Notes: generated by a model not told the origin, from the sequence alone. A DNA stretch of 64,000 nt from Arcticibacterium luteifluviistationis (GCF_003258705.1 NZ_CP029480.1:1426001-1490000), one strand, 5' to 3'; positions 42,807 to 53,677 are shown, counted from the stretch's first letter. A program made the numbers and translations.

Positions 42807-45161
42807 CTAGAGCATCTCCTCATCATCATCCGCTTTTACTCTGCCAGGATTGGCTCCTTCAGTACCGTCTGATGGTCTTCTGAATGTTTCTCCAGGGCTG
42901 AAGATACAGTCACCTGAAACTCTAATTCCCGGAGGGATATTGAAAGTGCTTTTGCCGAATTCTAAATCCTTATCGGCATAAACTTTTTGCATAAATAGTC
43001 CCCATGCTGGCAAGGCCATACGAGCACCTTGTCCATAAGTAATGGATCTAAAGTGAATGGCTCTGTCTGAAGCTCCTGACCAAACTCCAGCTACTAGATT
43101 AGACGTAAGTCCCATAAACCATCCGTCGGAGTAGTTAGAGGTGGTTCCTGTCTTTCCTGCTACCTCATTTCCAGTTAATACGCCATATCTTCCTAATCCG
43201 GCTGAAGTTCCTCCACTTATAGTAGAGCCTTTCATAAGGTGAATCATTTTATAGGCAGACTCAGAGCTTAAAACTTCTTTTTGGTCTGGAAGATACTCTC
43301 TTATTAATTCACCATGTTTATCTTCAATTCTAGTTACAAAAAGTGGTTCAGTGTACTTACCTCCATTGGCGAATACAGAATAGCCGCCAAGCATTTCAAA
43401 TAAAGAAACCTCACCTACGCCTAAGCATAAAGAAGGGCTGTCTGGCAATTCACTTTTTATCCCAAGCTGATGGGCCATTTTAATAACATTAGAAGGCTTA
43501 AACTGCTTAATGAGCCTAGCACTCACAGAGTTTACTGATTCTCCCAGAGCTTTTCTAAGCGTAAGAGAGCGATAAGAATATTTTCCATCTGAATTTTTAG
43601 GCGTATAAGTTTTTCCTACAAGGCCATCCTCAGCTCCAAATGTGATAGGTTCATCCACTACTTCTTCACAGGTAGAAAAGCCGTTGTCAATAGCCGTTAC
43701 GTAAACAAATGGCTTAAAAGTAGAGCCTGGTTGTCTTTTACTTTGCTCTACATGGTCATATTTAAAGTGTTTGAAATTAATACCACCTACCCAAGCTTTA
43801 ATGTTTCCGTTTCTTGGATCCATTGCCATCAGACCCATATTTAAGAATCTTTTATAATACCTTATAGAGTCCATATGCGACATCGTCGTGTCTTTTTCAC
43901 CTTCCCAAGTGAAAACTGTCATATCTGTAGGTTTATCCATTTCAGCAAATATCTTCTTCTCGTCATTGCCAAATTTTTTCTTTAGATCTCTGTAGATCTG
44001 TGTTCTTTTAGCTACGCTTTCAATAAAACCAGGAATTTCTACATAACCATTAGACGATTCTGCGTTTCTACGCTGCACCCATGGGTTTCTTCCTTTCCAG
44101 TGATCGTCAAATAGCTTTTGCTGTTTTGCCATATGCTCTTCCATAGCCTCTTCAGCATAGGTTTGCATTCTTGAATCTATTGTCGTGTAAATTTTGAAAC
44201 CTTTGGTGTAAAGATCTTCAGGCTTATAGCCAAACTTTTGAATCTCCTTTTTTGCCCAGTCTTTTAAGAATTGTCTAAAATACGGTGCAGGACCATTATT
44301 ATGAGAGTCTGGAGAATAATCCAAAACAATGTCTTCTTCTTTCAACTGGTCAAAATCACTCTTCGCCAACTTGCCATATTTAACCATTTGAGCTAATACC
44401 ACATTTCTTCTTGGTTTAGCATATTGTGGTCTAAATTTAGGGTTGAATCTAGAAGGGTTCTGAATCATTCCTATCAAAAGAGCCGCTTCATTTACAGTAA
44501 GTTCAGAAGGCGACTTTTGGAAATATGTTTTGGTGGCAGATTTAATACCGTGTGCACCACTACTAAATTCAATGGTGTCAAGGTACATCTTCATTATTTC
44601 TTTTTTGGTGTACCTTTTCTCTAGTTTTACACAGGTAATCCACTCTTTAGTTTTTATGATTAATGTTCTTAGTAGCGGTACTTCATAAAGTATGCCTTGG
44701 TAAGACTCATCCATTCTTAATCTAAAAAGGTTTTTGGCTAGCTGCTGAGTAATGGTACTTCCTCCACCTTTATGGTTCATGGTAAGTACACCGGTTAGCA
44801 CTCTAATCATGGCTCTGGCATCTATACCACCATGTTTGGTAAAGCGTACATCTTCAGTAGAAATAAGAGCATCAATCAAATAAGGAGAAAGCTCATCCCA
44901 GTCGGCAGGGCTTCGGTTTTCATAGAAAAACTTTCCTATAACTTTGCCGTCAGAAGAAATGACTTCTGTCGCAATTTCACTTTTAGGATTGTCAAGGTCA
45001 TCTACAGATGCCATTTTTCCGAAAAGCCAGAAAAGGTTAAAATTTACAGCTAGCAGGTAAACGATGAATAGCCCGATTCCTCCGAAGAAGAAGAGATAAA
45101 AAAAGTTAATAAGCTTTTTGAATTTGCCTTCGGCTAAAATACCGACCTGTGGAATCTTCAT
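42807..45161 (-). CDS. Bifunctional penicillin-binding protein 1A
   Basis: A 784-residue class A PBP that polymerises glycan (GT51) and cross-links peptides. One N-terminal membrane helix (about 18-45) precedes the glycosyltransferase with EDVRFTKHGGIDARAMIRV (catalytic Glu) and GGSTITQQLAKNLF. The transpeptidase has the nucleophile S480 in GSTFK, the SVN motif in GESVNSVSA and KTGT in AGKTGTTSNYSDGWF. Length and order are typical. The short acidic C-terminal tail ends in DDDEEML. Downstream of tsaD on the same strand with a 113-base gap. Confidence 0.95.
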   Translation of the reverse strand: MKIPQVGILAEGKFKKLINFFYLFFFGGIGLFIVYLLAVNFNLFWLFGKMASVDDLDNPKSEIATEVISSDGKVIGKFFYENRSPADWDELSPYLIDALISTEDVRFTKHGGIDARAMIRVLTGVLTMNHKGGGSTITQQLAKNLFRLRMDESYQGILYEVPLLRTLIIKTKEWITCVKLEKRYTKKEIMKMYLDTIEFSSGAHGIKSATKTYFQKSPSELTVNEAALLIGMIQNPSRFNPKFRPQYAKPRRNVVLAQMVKYGKLAKSDFDQLKEEDIVLDYSPDSHNNGPAPYFRQFLKDWAKKEIQKFGYKPEDLYTKGFKIYTTIDSRMQTYAEEAMEEHMAKQQKLFDDHWKGRNPWVQRRNAESSNGYVEIPGFIESVAKRTQIYRDLKKKFGNDEKKIFAEMDKPTDMTVFTWEGEKDTTMSHMDSIRYYKRFLNMGLMAMDPRNGNIKAWVGGINFKHFKYDHVEQSKRQPGSTFKPFVYVTAIDNGFSTCEEVVDEPITFGAEDGLVGKTYTPKNSDGKYSYRSLTLRKALGESVNSVSARLIKQFKPSNVIKMAHQLGIKSELPDSPSLCLGVGEVSLFEMLGGYSVFANGGKYTEPLFVTRIEDKHGELIREYLPDQKEVLSSESAYKMIHLMKGSTISGGTSAGLGRYGVLTGNEVAGKTGTTSNYSDGWFMGLTSNLVAGVWSGASDRAIHFRSITYGQGARMALPAWGLFMQKVYADKDLEFGKSTFNIPPGIRVSGDCIFSPGETFRRPSDGTEGANPGRVKADDDEEML

Positions 45162-45274
45162 AATTATAATAGGAAAACTTTTTATTCTAAGTTCAAATTT
45201 AATGGTTTATGGCTAAGAACGAATTCTTTTAATCCAAATTTCAAAGAACTCAGATTTGATTTCGAATTCTAGAT

Positions 45275-46285
45275 TTATAATTTGTATCGTGGAAGGGGGC
45301 TTACAGACTGTTCTGTGAATTCTTTTGCCAAAAACTTATAGTAAGTGCTCACCGCAATCATAGCAGCATTATCTGTGCAATATTCAAATTTAGGAATGAA
45401 AACTTCCCACTTCTCTTTCTCTCCAGTTTCTTGTAAAGTATTTCTCAATCCAGAATTTGCAGCCACTCCACCGGCAATAGCTACATGTTTTATTTTGTGC
45501 TTTCGAGTAGCTTTCTTAAGCTTCTGAAGCAAGGTTTTCACTAAAGTGTACTGGTAACTGGCACAGATGTCGTCAATGTTTTCATCAATAAAGTTAGCGT
45601 TCTCTTTTACTTTTTTCTCAAGAAAGTAGCGTAGGGCAGTTTTGACACCCGAAAAAGAAAAGCTAAGACCTTTCATTTCAGAAATGGGGAATTCATAAGC
45701 CAGCGGATTACCTTTAGCAGCATGCTTGTCAATCATAGGACCGCCAGGGTAATTTAAACCTAGCATTTTAGCCCCTTTGTCAAAGGCTTCGCCAACCGCA
45801 TCATCTTGTGTTTCGCCTAAAACTTCCATGTCAAGATGGCTTTTGACCAAAACCAATTGGGTATGACCACCACTTACAGTTAAACAAATAAACGGAAATT
45901 GAGGTTTTGGCTCGTCAATGAAATGGGCCAAAATGTGAGCTTGCATATGGTTAACCTCAATCAGCGGTATCTTATTTGCCAAGGCAAAACCCTTAGCAAA
46001 GGAAGTGCCTACAAGTAAGGAACCTAAAAGCCCTGGCCCACGTGTAAAACCTACTGCTTTGAGTTCGTTTTTTGTTACCTTTGCTTCCTTTAAGGCGGCA
46101 TCTACTACAGGCAAAATGTATTGTTGATGTGCTCTAGAAGCTAACTCGGGAACCACACCACCATATTTTTTATGGATAAGCTGTGTGGAAACAATGTTAG
46201 ATTTCACTTCACCGTTAATAATAACCGATGCGGATGTGTCATCACAAGAAGATTCAATGGCAAGCAAGGCAATATTTTCGGGCAT
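45275..46285 (-). CDS. tsaD: tRNA N6-adenosine threonylcarbamoyltransferase
   Basis: A 336-residue ASKHA-fold enzyme that, with TsaB and TsaE, transfers threonylcarbamoyl to A37 of ANN-decoding tRNAs. ESSCDDTSASV opens the protein, the metal histidines are H113 and H117 (VNHMQAH), and SGGHTQLV, DDAVGEAFDKGAKMLGLNYPGG and CTDNAAMIA follow. Essential and universal. Divergent from the TamB-like gene with 47 bases between starts. Confidence 0.97.
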   Translation of the reverse strand: MPENIALLAIESSCDDTSASVIINGEVKSNIVSTQLIHKKYGGVVPELASRAHQQYILPVVDAALKEAKVTKNELKAVGFTRGPGLLGSLLVGTSFAKGFALANKIPLIEVNHMQAHILAHFIDEPKPQFPFICLTVSGGHTQLVLVKSHLDMEVLGETQDDAVGEAFDKGAKMLGLNYPGGPMIDKHAAKGNPLAYEFPISEMKGLSFSFSGVKTALRYFLEKKVKENANFIDENIDDICASYQYTLVKTLLQKLKKATRKHKIKHVAIAGGVAANSGLRNTLQETGEKEKWEVFIPKFEYCTDNAAMIAVSTYYKFLAKEFTEQSVSPLPRYKL

Positions 46286-46302
46286 AGTGTTACTTTAGAG
46301 TA

Positions 46303-46311
46303 GCAAAATTA
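46303..46311 (-). promoter_or_regulatory. -7 box of tsaD
   Basis: On the minus strand, TAATTTTGC matches TAnnTTTGY exactly, 18 bases before the tsaD ATG. No well-spaced -33. Confidence 0.45.
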
Positions 46312-46332
46312 AGAAGAACAAAGCAAAAGGAT

Positions 46333-49300
46333 TTGATAAAAAGTCTGAAAATAGGTTTTAAGGCATTCTGGGTTCTAATACTAATCTTGATTAGTATGGG
46401 TGCTCTGTTTTTCTATGCTCTTCAATATTCTGATTTTCAGACGGATATGAGTCAGAAGGCCGCTAACTGGCTTTCGGAAAAGCTCGGCTCAAAAGTTACC
46501 GTAGGTAATGTACAGATTAGTTGGCTAGATGAGGTGCGTTTAGAAGATGTTAATATAAAGGACCTTCAAGGGCGGGATATGATTTATGTCCGTGAGGTAT
46601 ATGTTAATTGCAAGACAAATTTTACACTTAGAGGCGACCGCGTTATCAACTTTGATAATAATCTGGACTTTGTCATGCTTAAAGAGCCTGACGTTAAATT
46701 AATAAGAGAAGAAGATGGAACATTAAATATTGATGCTTGGATAAAGAAAGCCGCTTCGCTGAAAGCTAAAAGAGATACGTTAAGCCCAAGAGTGACAAAG
46801 CCTTTCACTATTGATGAAGCAGTCATTCAAAATGGTACTTTTCAGTTAAGCGATGCCTATAAAGACCGCTACCCTGACGAACTTTTTGATTATTCAAATT
46901 TCCAAATCAAAAACATCACGGGAAATGTTAAAGATTTCTTTATTCATAGAGATACTATCACCTTTCACGGGACCAACATCAAAGGTTTAGAACCTAGAAG
47001 TAATCTTGCTATTAAAGGCATTGATACTGATTTCTTTTATTCTAAAAAACAGATTTTGCTTCAAAACTTAGAAGCAAAGATCAACAACTCTGTTATTAAG
47101 GATTTTATAGGCATGTACTATGATAAGCCATCTGACTTAAACAGGTTTAATACAGAAGTACGCTTAAAAGCAAATCTTAAGAATTCAGTTTTTGATTCGC
47201 AAGATTTAGGAAGGTTAGCCACTACTATGTATAGTTATAATGAGAATTATAGAGTAGATGCTAATTTGACAGGATTAGTGTCTGACCTTTATTTTGAAAA
47301 TGCCAAGGTTGGTTTTGGAGAGCAAAGTTATTTAGCAGGAAAAGGTCATTTTAAAGGTTTTCCAGATGTTAAGAATGCCTTTTACCACATGGAAGTTTCG
47401 CCATCTTTTATAAATGCTCCTGACGCCAAGCAGTATGCTGGCGAGGGAAATTATAAGGAATATGTGGAGAAGTTTGGGAAGGTGAACTTTGAAGGGTTGT
47501 TTAAAGGCACCTTTGTTGATTTCTTTACCGATGCTAAAATTAACTCCTCAAATCTAGGTTTGGTAAATGGTAAGCTTCTATATGAGATAGAGCCGGTAAC
47601 TAAACTGCCAACGTATAATACCGACATAGTTCAAAGTAGAGTTTCATTAGGCAAACTTACGGGTAACGATAAGCTGAAAGATATTTCCTTTAAAGGTAAA
47701 CTTATAGGAGCTGGTTATTCTATAGATAATGCCTCCTTTGATATGGATGGCTTGATTGACCAAATTTGGTTTAATAACTATAACTTCAGAAACATTAAAG
47801 TTAACGGCTTACTTCGTCAATCTGTTTTTGATGGAAATGTGGTGGTGAATGATCCTAACTTAAGTGCATCAGTTAAGGGGAGAGTAGATTTTAACCCAGA
47901 ACAAAATCAATTTAGAATTAATGGACAGATAGATAAAAGTAACCTGATGCCCCTAGGTTTTACAGATGAGCCTATTCAGTTGATTACAGAGTTTAATTTT
48001 GACTTTGATGGAAATAAACTTGATAACTGGCTAGGTCAGGCCGCTTTCAAAAACACTTTTGTCAATAGAGAAGACCGAAACTTGGTTATTGATGATTTGA
48101 CGTTTCTTAGTAAAAACGACAAGAACCAAAGGATGATGGGGATTCGTACGGAGTACTTTGATGGCGATATTTCAGGTGAATTTGTGCCAAGCGTTCTTTT
48201 AGCTGATTTAATGGAGCTTCAAAAGGAGTATGGTTTGTTTTTCTCAGGAACTGCTGATGAAAGAGAAAGGTACTATAAAACCAAAGTGAAAGATTCTTTA
48301 AAGTTAGACTATGCTGCCCATTATGCGGTGGACGTCAAAGACACAAAAGACTTCTTTGCGTTTTTTAATCCAGAGGTTTCTGTTAACGAAGGCATGCAAG
48401 TTTCTGGGGATATAAAGATTCAATCGACTTCTCAAGTTTCATTATACACCACCGTGGATACGCTGATTTATAAGGGGAATACATTCTATAATAATGAGTT
48501 AGATTTTTATTCTTCTAAAAGTGCTTTTTCTCCTGATGTACTTACTTCTCTAATTCTTTCATCCGAAGAACAGAAACTTTCAAGTGAGGTAGAAACGGAG
48601 AATTTACAACTTAATGGCTCTTGGGGAGGGTCTAAGAAGATAAGCTTTGACGGAGGTATACGCCAAAAGGACAGTAAGAATAGAGCTTTACTTTTTGGAG
48701 ATTTAAGTTTCTTGAAGAATGGTTTTGCCATTAGCATTAATCCTAGAAATAGCTTTGTTGACCTTCTAGACTTTAAATGGGGCTTTGATAAGGAGAACCA
48801 AATAACTGTTTTCGGTTCTGAGATTCAATTTGAAGACTTTAGAGTGTCTAATAAAGAGCAAAGTTTAGCTCTAAGTGGTTTCGTTTCGGAAGATTCTACC
48901 AAGCAGTTATTTGCCGCCATTAATCAGTTTGACTTAAGAGCTTTGGAGCCCTTGGCGGCTCTTAGAATTGAAGGTGTGGCAGATGGTGACGTGTCTATCA
49001 GTAATTATTACAGAAACCCTATTTTGCTGAGTAATGTGGTGGTTTCGGAATTAGTTTACAAAGATATCTTAGTAGGTGATGTAAATGCGGTCATTGACTG
49101 GGATAGGTTTTTAGGTAAAGTTAAAATCGATTCAAAGATTGAACGCGAAGGTGTGAAGATTTTAGATGTGGCAGGTACTTATGACCCAAACTCTGATAAC
49201 GGAATGAACCTTACGGCAGACTTAGATAATGCAAATTTGATTATTCTTGGGACTTTCGTGGATAATATTTTTTCAGATTTAGGAGGCTATGCAAATGGTG

Positions 49301-50937
49301 AACTCTCTATTACTGGAAGGCCAAGAGACCCCATAATAAGAGGTGATGTCAAAATTGAAGATGGGCAGTTGAAAATTAACTCAACAGGTAGTTACTTATA
49401 CTTTTCTGATATTATCAAATTTACAGAAGAAGGCTTTGTGGCAGACAAGGGCGGTTTTAAAGTGTACGATGCTAAGAATAACGGAAATGAAGCTTACTTA
49501 GAAGGTGGGATATTTAATGGTGGTGGCGGGAATTTTATGATGGGGCTTCATGCTTACATTAAAGACTCTGACGGATTTAGATTATTAAATACAGGAGTTA
49601 ATGATAATGATGCTTTTTATGGAAATGCTTTTGCTTCTGGTGATATTCACCTAACGGGTGATTTCTCAGACATACTTATTACAGGAAACTTAGTTAGTAA
49701 ACCAAGGAGTAAGGTTACTATTCCGTTAGATGGGGCTGCAAGTGTAGATACCGAAGTGGAGGCAATCCCTTTTGCTACAAACCCTAATGAAGAGCAGGAA
49801 GATGGAGAGAAAAAGAAGGTGATCAATCGTAATCTTAATGGCGTGAGGGTCTCTTTTAATTTGACCGTAACTCCCGAAGCCGAGGTTGAAATACTGATGG
49901 ATAGGAGTAATAATGATAAAATTAATGCTTTTGGTAATGCCCGTTTGTCGTTCGATTATGATTCTAGAAACAATGACTTTACCATGAGTGGGCCATACGA
50001 GGTAGTATCTGGTAAGTATGATTTTAGCTTTCAGAATTTGGCGTCTTTAAGGAAATTCGAAATTTTAGAAGGAAGTAGGATTTCATGGTCTGGTGACCCT
50101 TATAATGCAATTCTAGCCATTAAAGCGTCTTATCAAACCAATATTGATATGAGTGGGATTTGGAGTACAGAGACTACAGATTCAGAAGTAGACAATACTA
50201 GATATCCAGTAAATGTAACAGTGAATATTACGGATGACCTTCAGGCTCCTAATATTGGTTATGAGATAAATTTTGAGGAAAATCAAATACCAAGTCGTCA
50301 TCAAACAGACCTATTGGCTTTTGAGCAAAGACTTCGTGATAACGAGCAATTATTGAGTAGAAATGTGAGTAGCGTGATTGCTTTCAATAAATTATTTCCT
50401 GAGAATAACATAAGAGACGCCTTTGACCAACAATTTTTGATTGATAATATCAATAGTATGTTATCGAATCAAATTGGTAATTTGGCCAGTAAACTGGACC
50501 CAAATTTAGAAGTAGGTGTTCTTCTAGGCGATTTTAGACAGAATCTGCTTAATAATATGCAGCTTAACTTTAGCTATAAATTTCTGAATAATAGAGCTAA
50601 ACTAAGTGGGAAAAGCTCGTATTCTAACGGGCTAGATAATGCAACTACTTTTTCCGCTACACAAGGGCAACTTTCAGTAGGAGGGGAGCTAGAATACTTA
50701 CTTTCAGAAGACGGTATCTGGAAACTTAAAGTACACTCTAGAAGTGTACCGAACTCGAATTACTCTTTTTTAAACGCCACTACAGGTAATGTCACCGTTT
50801 CAGGTGCAAGTATTTTATTCTCAAGAAACTTCAACTCGTTCTTTAATAAAAAGCCTAATAAAATTCCGATTGGTGTCGGTAAGAAAGAGGAGGAAGGAGA
50901 TGTTGATGTTGTTCCTGAAATTTCTTTTGCCGACTAA
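46333..50937 (+). CDS. TamB-like translocation and assembly protein
   Basis: A 1534-residue AsmA/TamB-type protein, TTG start. One N-terminal membrane helix (about 8-30) anchors it in the inner membrane. The rest is a long run of amphipathic strands expected to form a periplasm-spanning hydrophobic groove. The C-terminal TamB domain (from about residue 1130) contains DRSNNDKINAFGNARLSF and LEVGVLLGD, ending near the last strands. Such bridge proteins move phospholipid or help barrel insertion. It has no TamA neighbour, which is usual in this phylum. Possible links to the BamA-like barrel at 28 kb are unproven. Confidence 0.9.
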   Translation: MIKSLKIGFKAFWVLILILISMGALFFYALQYSDFQTDMSQKAANWLSEKLGSKVTVGNVQISWLDEVRLEDVNIKDLQGRDMIYVREVYVNCKTNFTLRGDRVINFDNNLDFVMLKEPDVKLIREEDGTLNIDAWIKKAASLKAKRDTLSPRVTKPFTIDEAVIQNGTFQLSDAYKDRYPDELFDYSNFQIKNITGNVKDFFIHRDTITFHGTNIKGLEPRSNLAIKGIDTDFFYSKKQILLQNLEAKINNSVIKDFIGMYYDKPSDLNRFNTEVRLKANLKNSVFDSQDLGRLATTMYSYNENYRVDANLTGLVSDLYFENAKVGFGEQSYLAGKGHFKGFPDVKNAFYHMEVSPSFINAPDAKQYAGEGNYKEYVEKFGKVNFEGLFKGTFVDFFTDAKINSSNLGLVNGKLLYEIEPVTKLPTYNTDIVQSRVSLGKLTGNDKLKDISFKGKLIGAGYSIDNASFDMDGLIDQIWFNNYNFRNIKVNGLLRQSVFDGNVVVNDPNLSASVKGRVDFNPEQNQFRINGQIDKSNLMPLGFTDEPIQLITEFNFDFDGNKLDNWLGQAAFKNTFVNREDRNLVIDDLTFLSKNDKNQRMMGIRTEYFDGDISGEFVPSVLLADLMELQKEYGLFFSGTADERERYYKTKVKDSLKLDYAAHYAVDVKDTKDFFAFFNPEVSVNEGMQVSGDIKIQSTSQVSLYTTVDTLIYKGNTFYNNELDFYSSKSAFSPDVLTSLILSSEEQKLSSEVETENLQLNGSWGGSKKISFDGGIRQKDSKNRALLFGDLSFLKNGFAISINPRNSFVDLLDFKWGFDKENQITVFGSEIQFEDFRVSNKEQSLALSGFVSEDSTKQLFAAINQFDLRALEPLAALRIEGVADGDVSISNYYRNPILLSNVVVSELVYKDILVGDVNAVIDWDRFLGKVKIDSKIEREGVKILDVAGTYDPNSDNGMNLTADLDNANLIILGTFVDNIFSDLGGYANGELSITGRPRDPIIRGDVKIEDGQLKINSTGSYLYFSDIIKFTEEGFVADKGGFKVYDAKNNGNEAYLEGGIFNGGGGNFMMGLHAYIKDSDGFRLLNTGVNDNDAFYGNAFASGDIHLTGDFSDILITGNLVSKPRSKVTIPLDGAASVDTEVEAIPFATNPNEEQEDGEKKKVINRNLNGVRVSFNLTVTPEAEVEILMDRSNNDKINAFGNARLSFDYDSRNNDFTMSGPYEVVSGKYDFSFQNLASLRKFEILEGSRISWSGDPYNAILAIKASYQTNIDMSGIWSTETTDSEVDNTRYPVNVTVNITDDLQAPNIGYEINFEENQIPSRHQTDLLAFEQRLRDNEQLLSRNVSSVIAFNKLFPENNIRDAFDQQFLIDNINSMLSNQIGNLASKLDPNLEVGVLLGDFRQNLLNNMQLNFSYKFLNNRAKLSGKSSYSNGLDNATTFSATQGQLSVGGELEYLLSEDGIWKLKVHSRSVPNSNYSFLNATTGNVTVSGASILFSRNFNSFFNKKPNKIPIGVGKKEEEGDVDVVPEISFAD

Positions 50938-50940
50938 AGT

Positions 50941-53145
50941 TTAAGGATTCCACCAGTAAGTAAACTTCATTACTATGGCTCGGTTTCGGACGTTAAAGTT
51001 CTCTGCTAAATAATTGTCGGTATAAACTATGAATAAATCAGAGGCAGGGCTATATCGCCATTGCAGTCTGGTATTTAGATTTACATTATTATTTTGCTGG
51101 TTATACTGGAGGAAATTGGTAAAGAATAGTTTATTAGAAAGCGTAACGTCTATTCTTGGACCAAATAACCAGAGTTTGTGTTTCGAGTTTACTAAACCTT
51201 CTGGCAGTCTGTTGTCTTCTCCAAAAGCTATTTGGTTGTAATTAGCTTTCATAAGAATAGCCACAAAAGGCTGGAATCGATAGCCAACTTCTCCTTCTAA
51301 TCTCATTCTGTTTCCGTCGGCATAATAGCCACCAAATCTACTACTGAAAGCATATGTAAATACGCTTTGTGGTTTAGAATCATATTCAAGCCCTGTAGCC
51401 TCCCAGTAATGCTCTGTTCCTGCCGCTATCTTTTCATTTGCAAAATTGGTAGGGTCAAAGTCTATCTGTGGTTTTACATAGTCAATAGCCCCCCAGAGTC
51501 GTAAAACACTGCGGTCTTTAAAAGTTACACCATAGTTTAGCATGTGTAGGTATTCAAAAGTCTCAGGATTTTCTCGAGTGAAATATTGAGATAAAGTTAA
51601 ATTTGGCCCATGGCTAAGTATAGGTCCTTTTTTAGGGAAGAATAGATAAGTTATTTGGGGGTTGGCTCTTATGTAATTACTTCTTTTAACATAACCTACC
51701 TCATTGGCTTCTATGCCTTCTCCTACACTTTCTAGCTGCATAGATAGCTGCCAGTTTCTAGTTGTTCTTTCTAGATTTCCTGCTAAAATGGTATTGTCTT
51801 TTAGTTTATTCGGAGAGAATGTTTTGATAACAAAGGCTTTTCCATTCCATTTGTTATCATCAGAGGCTAAATTGAATTCTAATCCAGCTGTTCTATTAAA
51901 GTCTGAAATTGGGTCTTTGGCATCCGTTAAATTTTCGCCAATTAAGTCTCTGTTAACAAATATTCCCGAGACATAAGAACGTTTAAAAACTTGACGCTGT
52001 ACAGAGAGTACATTGTAAAATGAGCCGGGGCCTTGGCCTTCATGAGCTTTTCCTGTTTGCATACCCATGGCACCTATACGCCACTTTTCGTTTACCTTCC
52101 CGCTAAGCTTACCGCCGTAGTAAATTGGAGCTTCTATTCCAATTCTCCTTGAAAAGAAAGGCCTGATTGTAGAGAAACCAAAGTTGTTAAAGATATCTCC
52201 GTTCTCTAAAAAGAATTGTCGCTTTTCTGGAAAGAATAGCTCAAATCTATCCAGATTAGTTACCTGAACATCTACATCAACCTGTGAGAAATCTGGATTA
52301 AAGGTTAGGTCAAGATTCATAGAGGAGGTTAATCCTATTTTAGCATCAAGCCCTGCATTCTTTGTAAACTCTGGCGATGTGTTTGCTTCATGATTAACCA
52401 GACGACCTGCATTAACATAGGGGATTAGAGAAATGTTTAAACCTGGGGGAGGCGGTGGTTTTTCCCAAATCAAATTCCCTGTATAGGCGAGTGAAGCTGT
52501 TGCGAATTGTCTAGGAATAGGTGTCCAAGATGATTTCTCCGTCGATTTTAAATCATTTCTGGAAAAGTTGATCCCCCATGATGTTACGTCTTTTTTGTAT
52601 CGAATAGTTTTGAAGGGAATGGCAGCTTCCCAAACCCAATAGTCACCGTAGTATTTGGCTTCTGATTGCCATTTGTTATCCCAACTTACGTCAATGCTGC
52701 TACCGTTAGACATTAAGCCATCCCATTGTCCTCCTTTTGCATTTGAACCAAAGGAGTAACCCGTTGTCAAATCATTAAACGTATCTATAAAAAGAAGATC
52801 GTTGTCGTTTTTTGAGAAAGTAAAATCTCTTCGCATAGACTCCACCATGTAAGAACCCGGTATGGTATCATGATTTATGAAGAGTACATAAATGTTTTTA
52901 TCGTCAAACGTGAGTTTTACATCTGTTTGTACTGCCGCCATGCTAGTGTCCATGGGTAAAACTTGGAAGAAGTCGCCTGCCGTTTTTGCATCCTTCCATG
53001 CTTGTTCATCGGCTAGACCATCTACTTTTATGGCAGAGGTACTTCTTTTTATAGCATATTGAAAGTTGGAGTTTGGCTTTTGAGCCAGAATATTATCTTG
53101 CCAAAGTAGAAGAAGGGAAAATAAAATAAGTAGAGTTTTAGGCAT
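50941..53145 (-). CDS. DUF5916 outer-membrane protein with CBM9-like domain
   Basis: I place the start at the ATG at 53145 (734 residues), which begins a clear signal peptide ending in ILAQ; an ATG at 53175 would add 10 residues before it. The N-terminal domain (about 25-215) is like carbohydrate-binding family 9: IKVDGLADEQAWKDAK, then WVWEAAIPFKTIRY and WGINFSRND. The remaining 500 residues are the DUF5916 barrel with FFPEKRQFFLENGDIF and FSRRIG, the family signature. It ends in an aromatic-rich strand (MKFTYWWNP). Function unknown; a surface hydrolase or binding barrel is the usual guess. Confidence 0.88.
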   Translation of the reverse strand: MPKTLLILFSLLLLWQDNILAQKPNSNFQYAIKRSTSAIKVDGLADEQAWKDAKTAGDFFQVLPMDTSMAAVQTDVKLTFDDKNIYVLFINHDTIPGSYMVESMRRDFTFSKNDNDLLFIDTFNDLTTGYSFGSNAKGGQWDGLMSNGSSIDVSWDNKWQSEAKYYGDYWVWEAAIPFKTIRYKKDVTSWGINFSRNDLKSTEKSSWTPIPRQFATASLAYTGNLIWEKPPPPPGLNISLIPYVNAGRLVNHEANTSPEFTKNAGLDAKIGLTSSMNLDLTFNPDFSQVDVDVQVTNLDRFELFFPEKRQFFLENGDIFNNFGFSTIRPFFSRRIGIEAPIYYGGKLSGKVNEKWRIGAMGMQTGKAHEGQGPGSFYNVLSVQRQVFKRSYVSGIFVNRDLIGENLTDAKDPISDFNRTAGLEFNLASDDNKWNGKAFVIKTFSPNKLKDNTILAGNLERTTRNWQLSMQLESVGEGIEANEVGYVKRSNYIRANPQITYLFFPKKGPILSHGPNLTLSQYFTRENPETFEYLHMLNYGVTFKDRSVLRLWGAIDYVKPQIDFDPTNFANEKIAAGTEHYWEATGLEYDSKPQSVFTYAFSSRFGGYYADGNRMRLEGEVGYRFQPFVAILMKANYNQIAFGEDNRLPEGLVNSKHKLWLFGPRIDVTLSNKLFFTNFLQYNQQNNNVNLNTRLQWRYSPASDLFIVYTDNYLAENFNVRNRAIVMKFTYWWNP

Positions 53146-53256
53146 GAAAAAACATCTTAGATGATAAAAACACAAAATTAAGGTATTGTATTTTTCTAAG
53201 ATGCTTTAAAATGTAATGATATATCTACGGTAAGCCTGTGTTTATCTATTCTAAAC

Positions 53257-53613
53257 TCAAATTCTTACAACTTCAGCTTGTGTTAGGTGAGCAGACTCAA
53301 CCAATTCTTTCGCATATTTAAGGTTACCAGTAGGTGCCATTAAATAAAGACGGCTATTTTTCATCTTAGCCAATTCATTGAAAAGTGTAAGTTTTGAAAT
53401 AGACTCTTGGCCATCTAAAACTTTAAGAGTAACTTCAAAAAAGCACCTTTTTGAATAACTAACACCAGTTACATCAGGTACAAATTTTAGTTGGTCAGCA
53501 GCTCTTTCGTAAGAGAAAGGAATCTCAAAGCCATCCATGTTGGCTTTTATTTTGTCAAATCCGTTCTTTTTTGCCCAAGCAATAGTCTTCTCTATATGTT
53601 TGCTTTTATCCAT
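53257..53613 (-). CDS. Conserved hypothetical protein, possible nuclease-like fold
   Basis: A 118-residue soluble protein. An N-terminal helix (KHIEKTIAWAKKNGFDKI) is followed by strands (RCFFEVTLKVLD) and a helix-strand-helix C-terminus (NSRLYLMAPTGNLKYAKELVES). The FEVTLK strand followed by RLYLMAP resembles the core of PD-(D/E)XK-type folds, but no catalytic set is certain. It has a well-formed promoter and is divergent from recQ. Confidence 0.7.
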   Translation of the reverse strand: MDKSKHIEKTIAWAKKNGFDKIKANMDGFEIPFSYERAADQLKFVPDVTGVSYSKRCFFEVTLKVLDGQESISKLTLFNELAKMKNSRLYLMAPTGNLKYAKELVESAHLTQAEVVRI

Positions 53614-53677
53614 TTTTTGTAGTTATTCTTTTTTTATATCGGAAAGATTTCGCTGCTCCGTAGTGTTTGTACAAGCT

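Noticed and set aside
53145-53175. Earlier ATG of the DUF5916 gene
   Set aside because: The added residues (MCFYHLRCFF) precede a complete signal peptide that starts at the next ATG.
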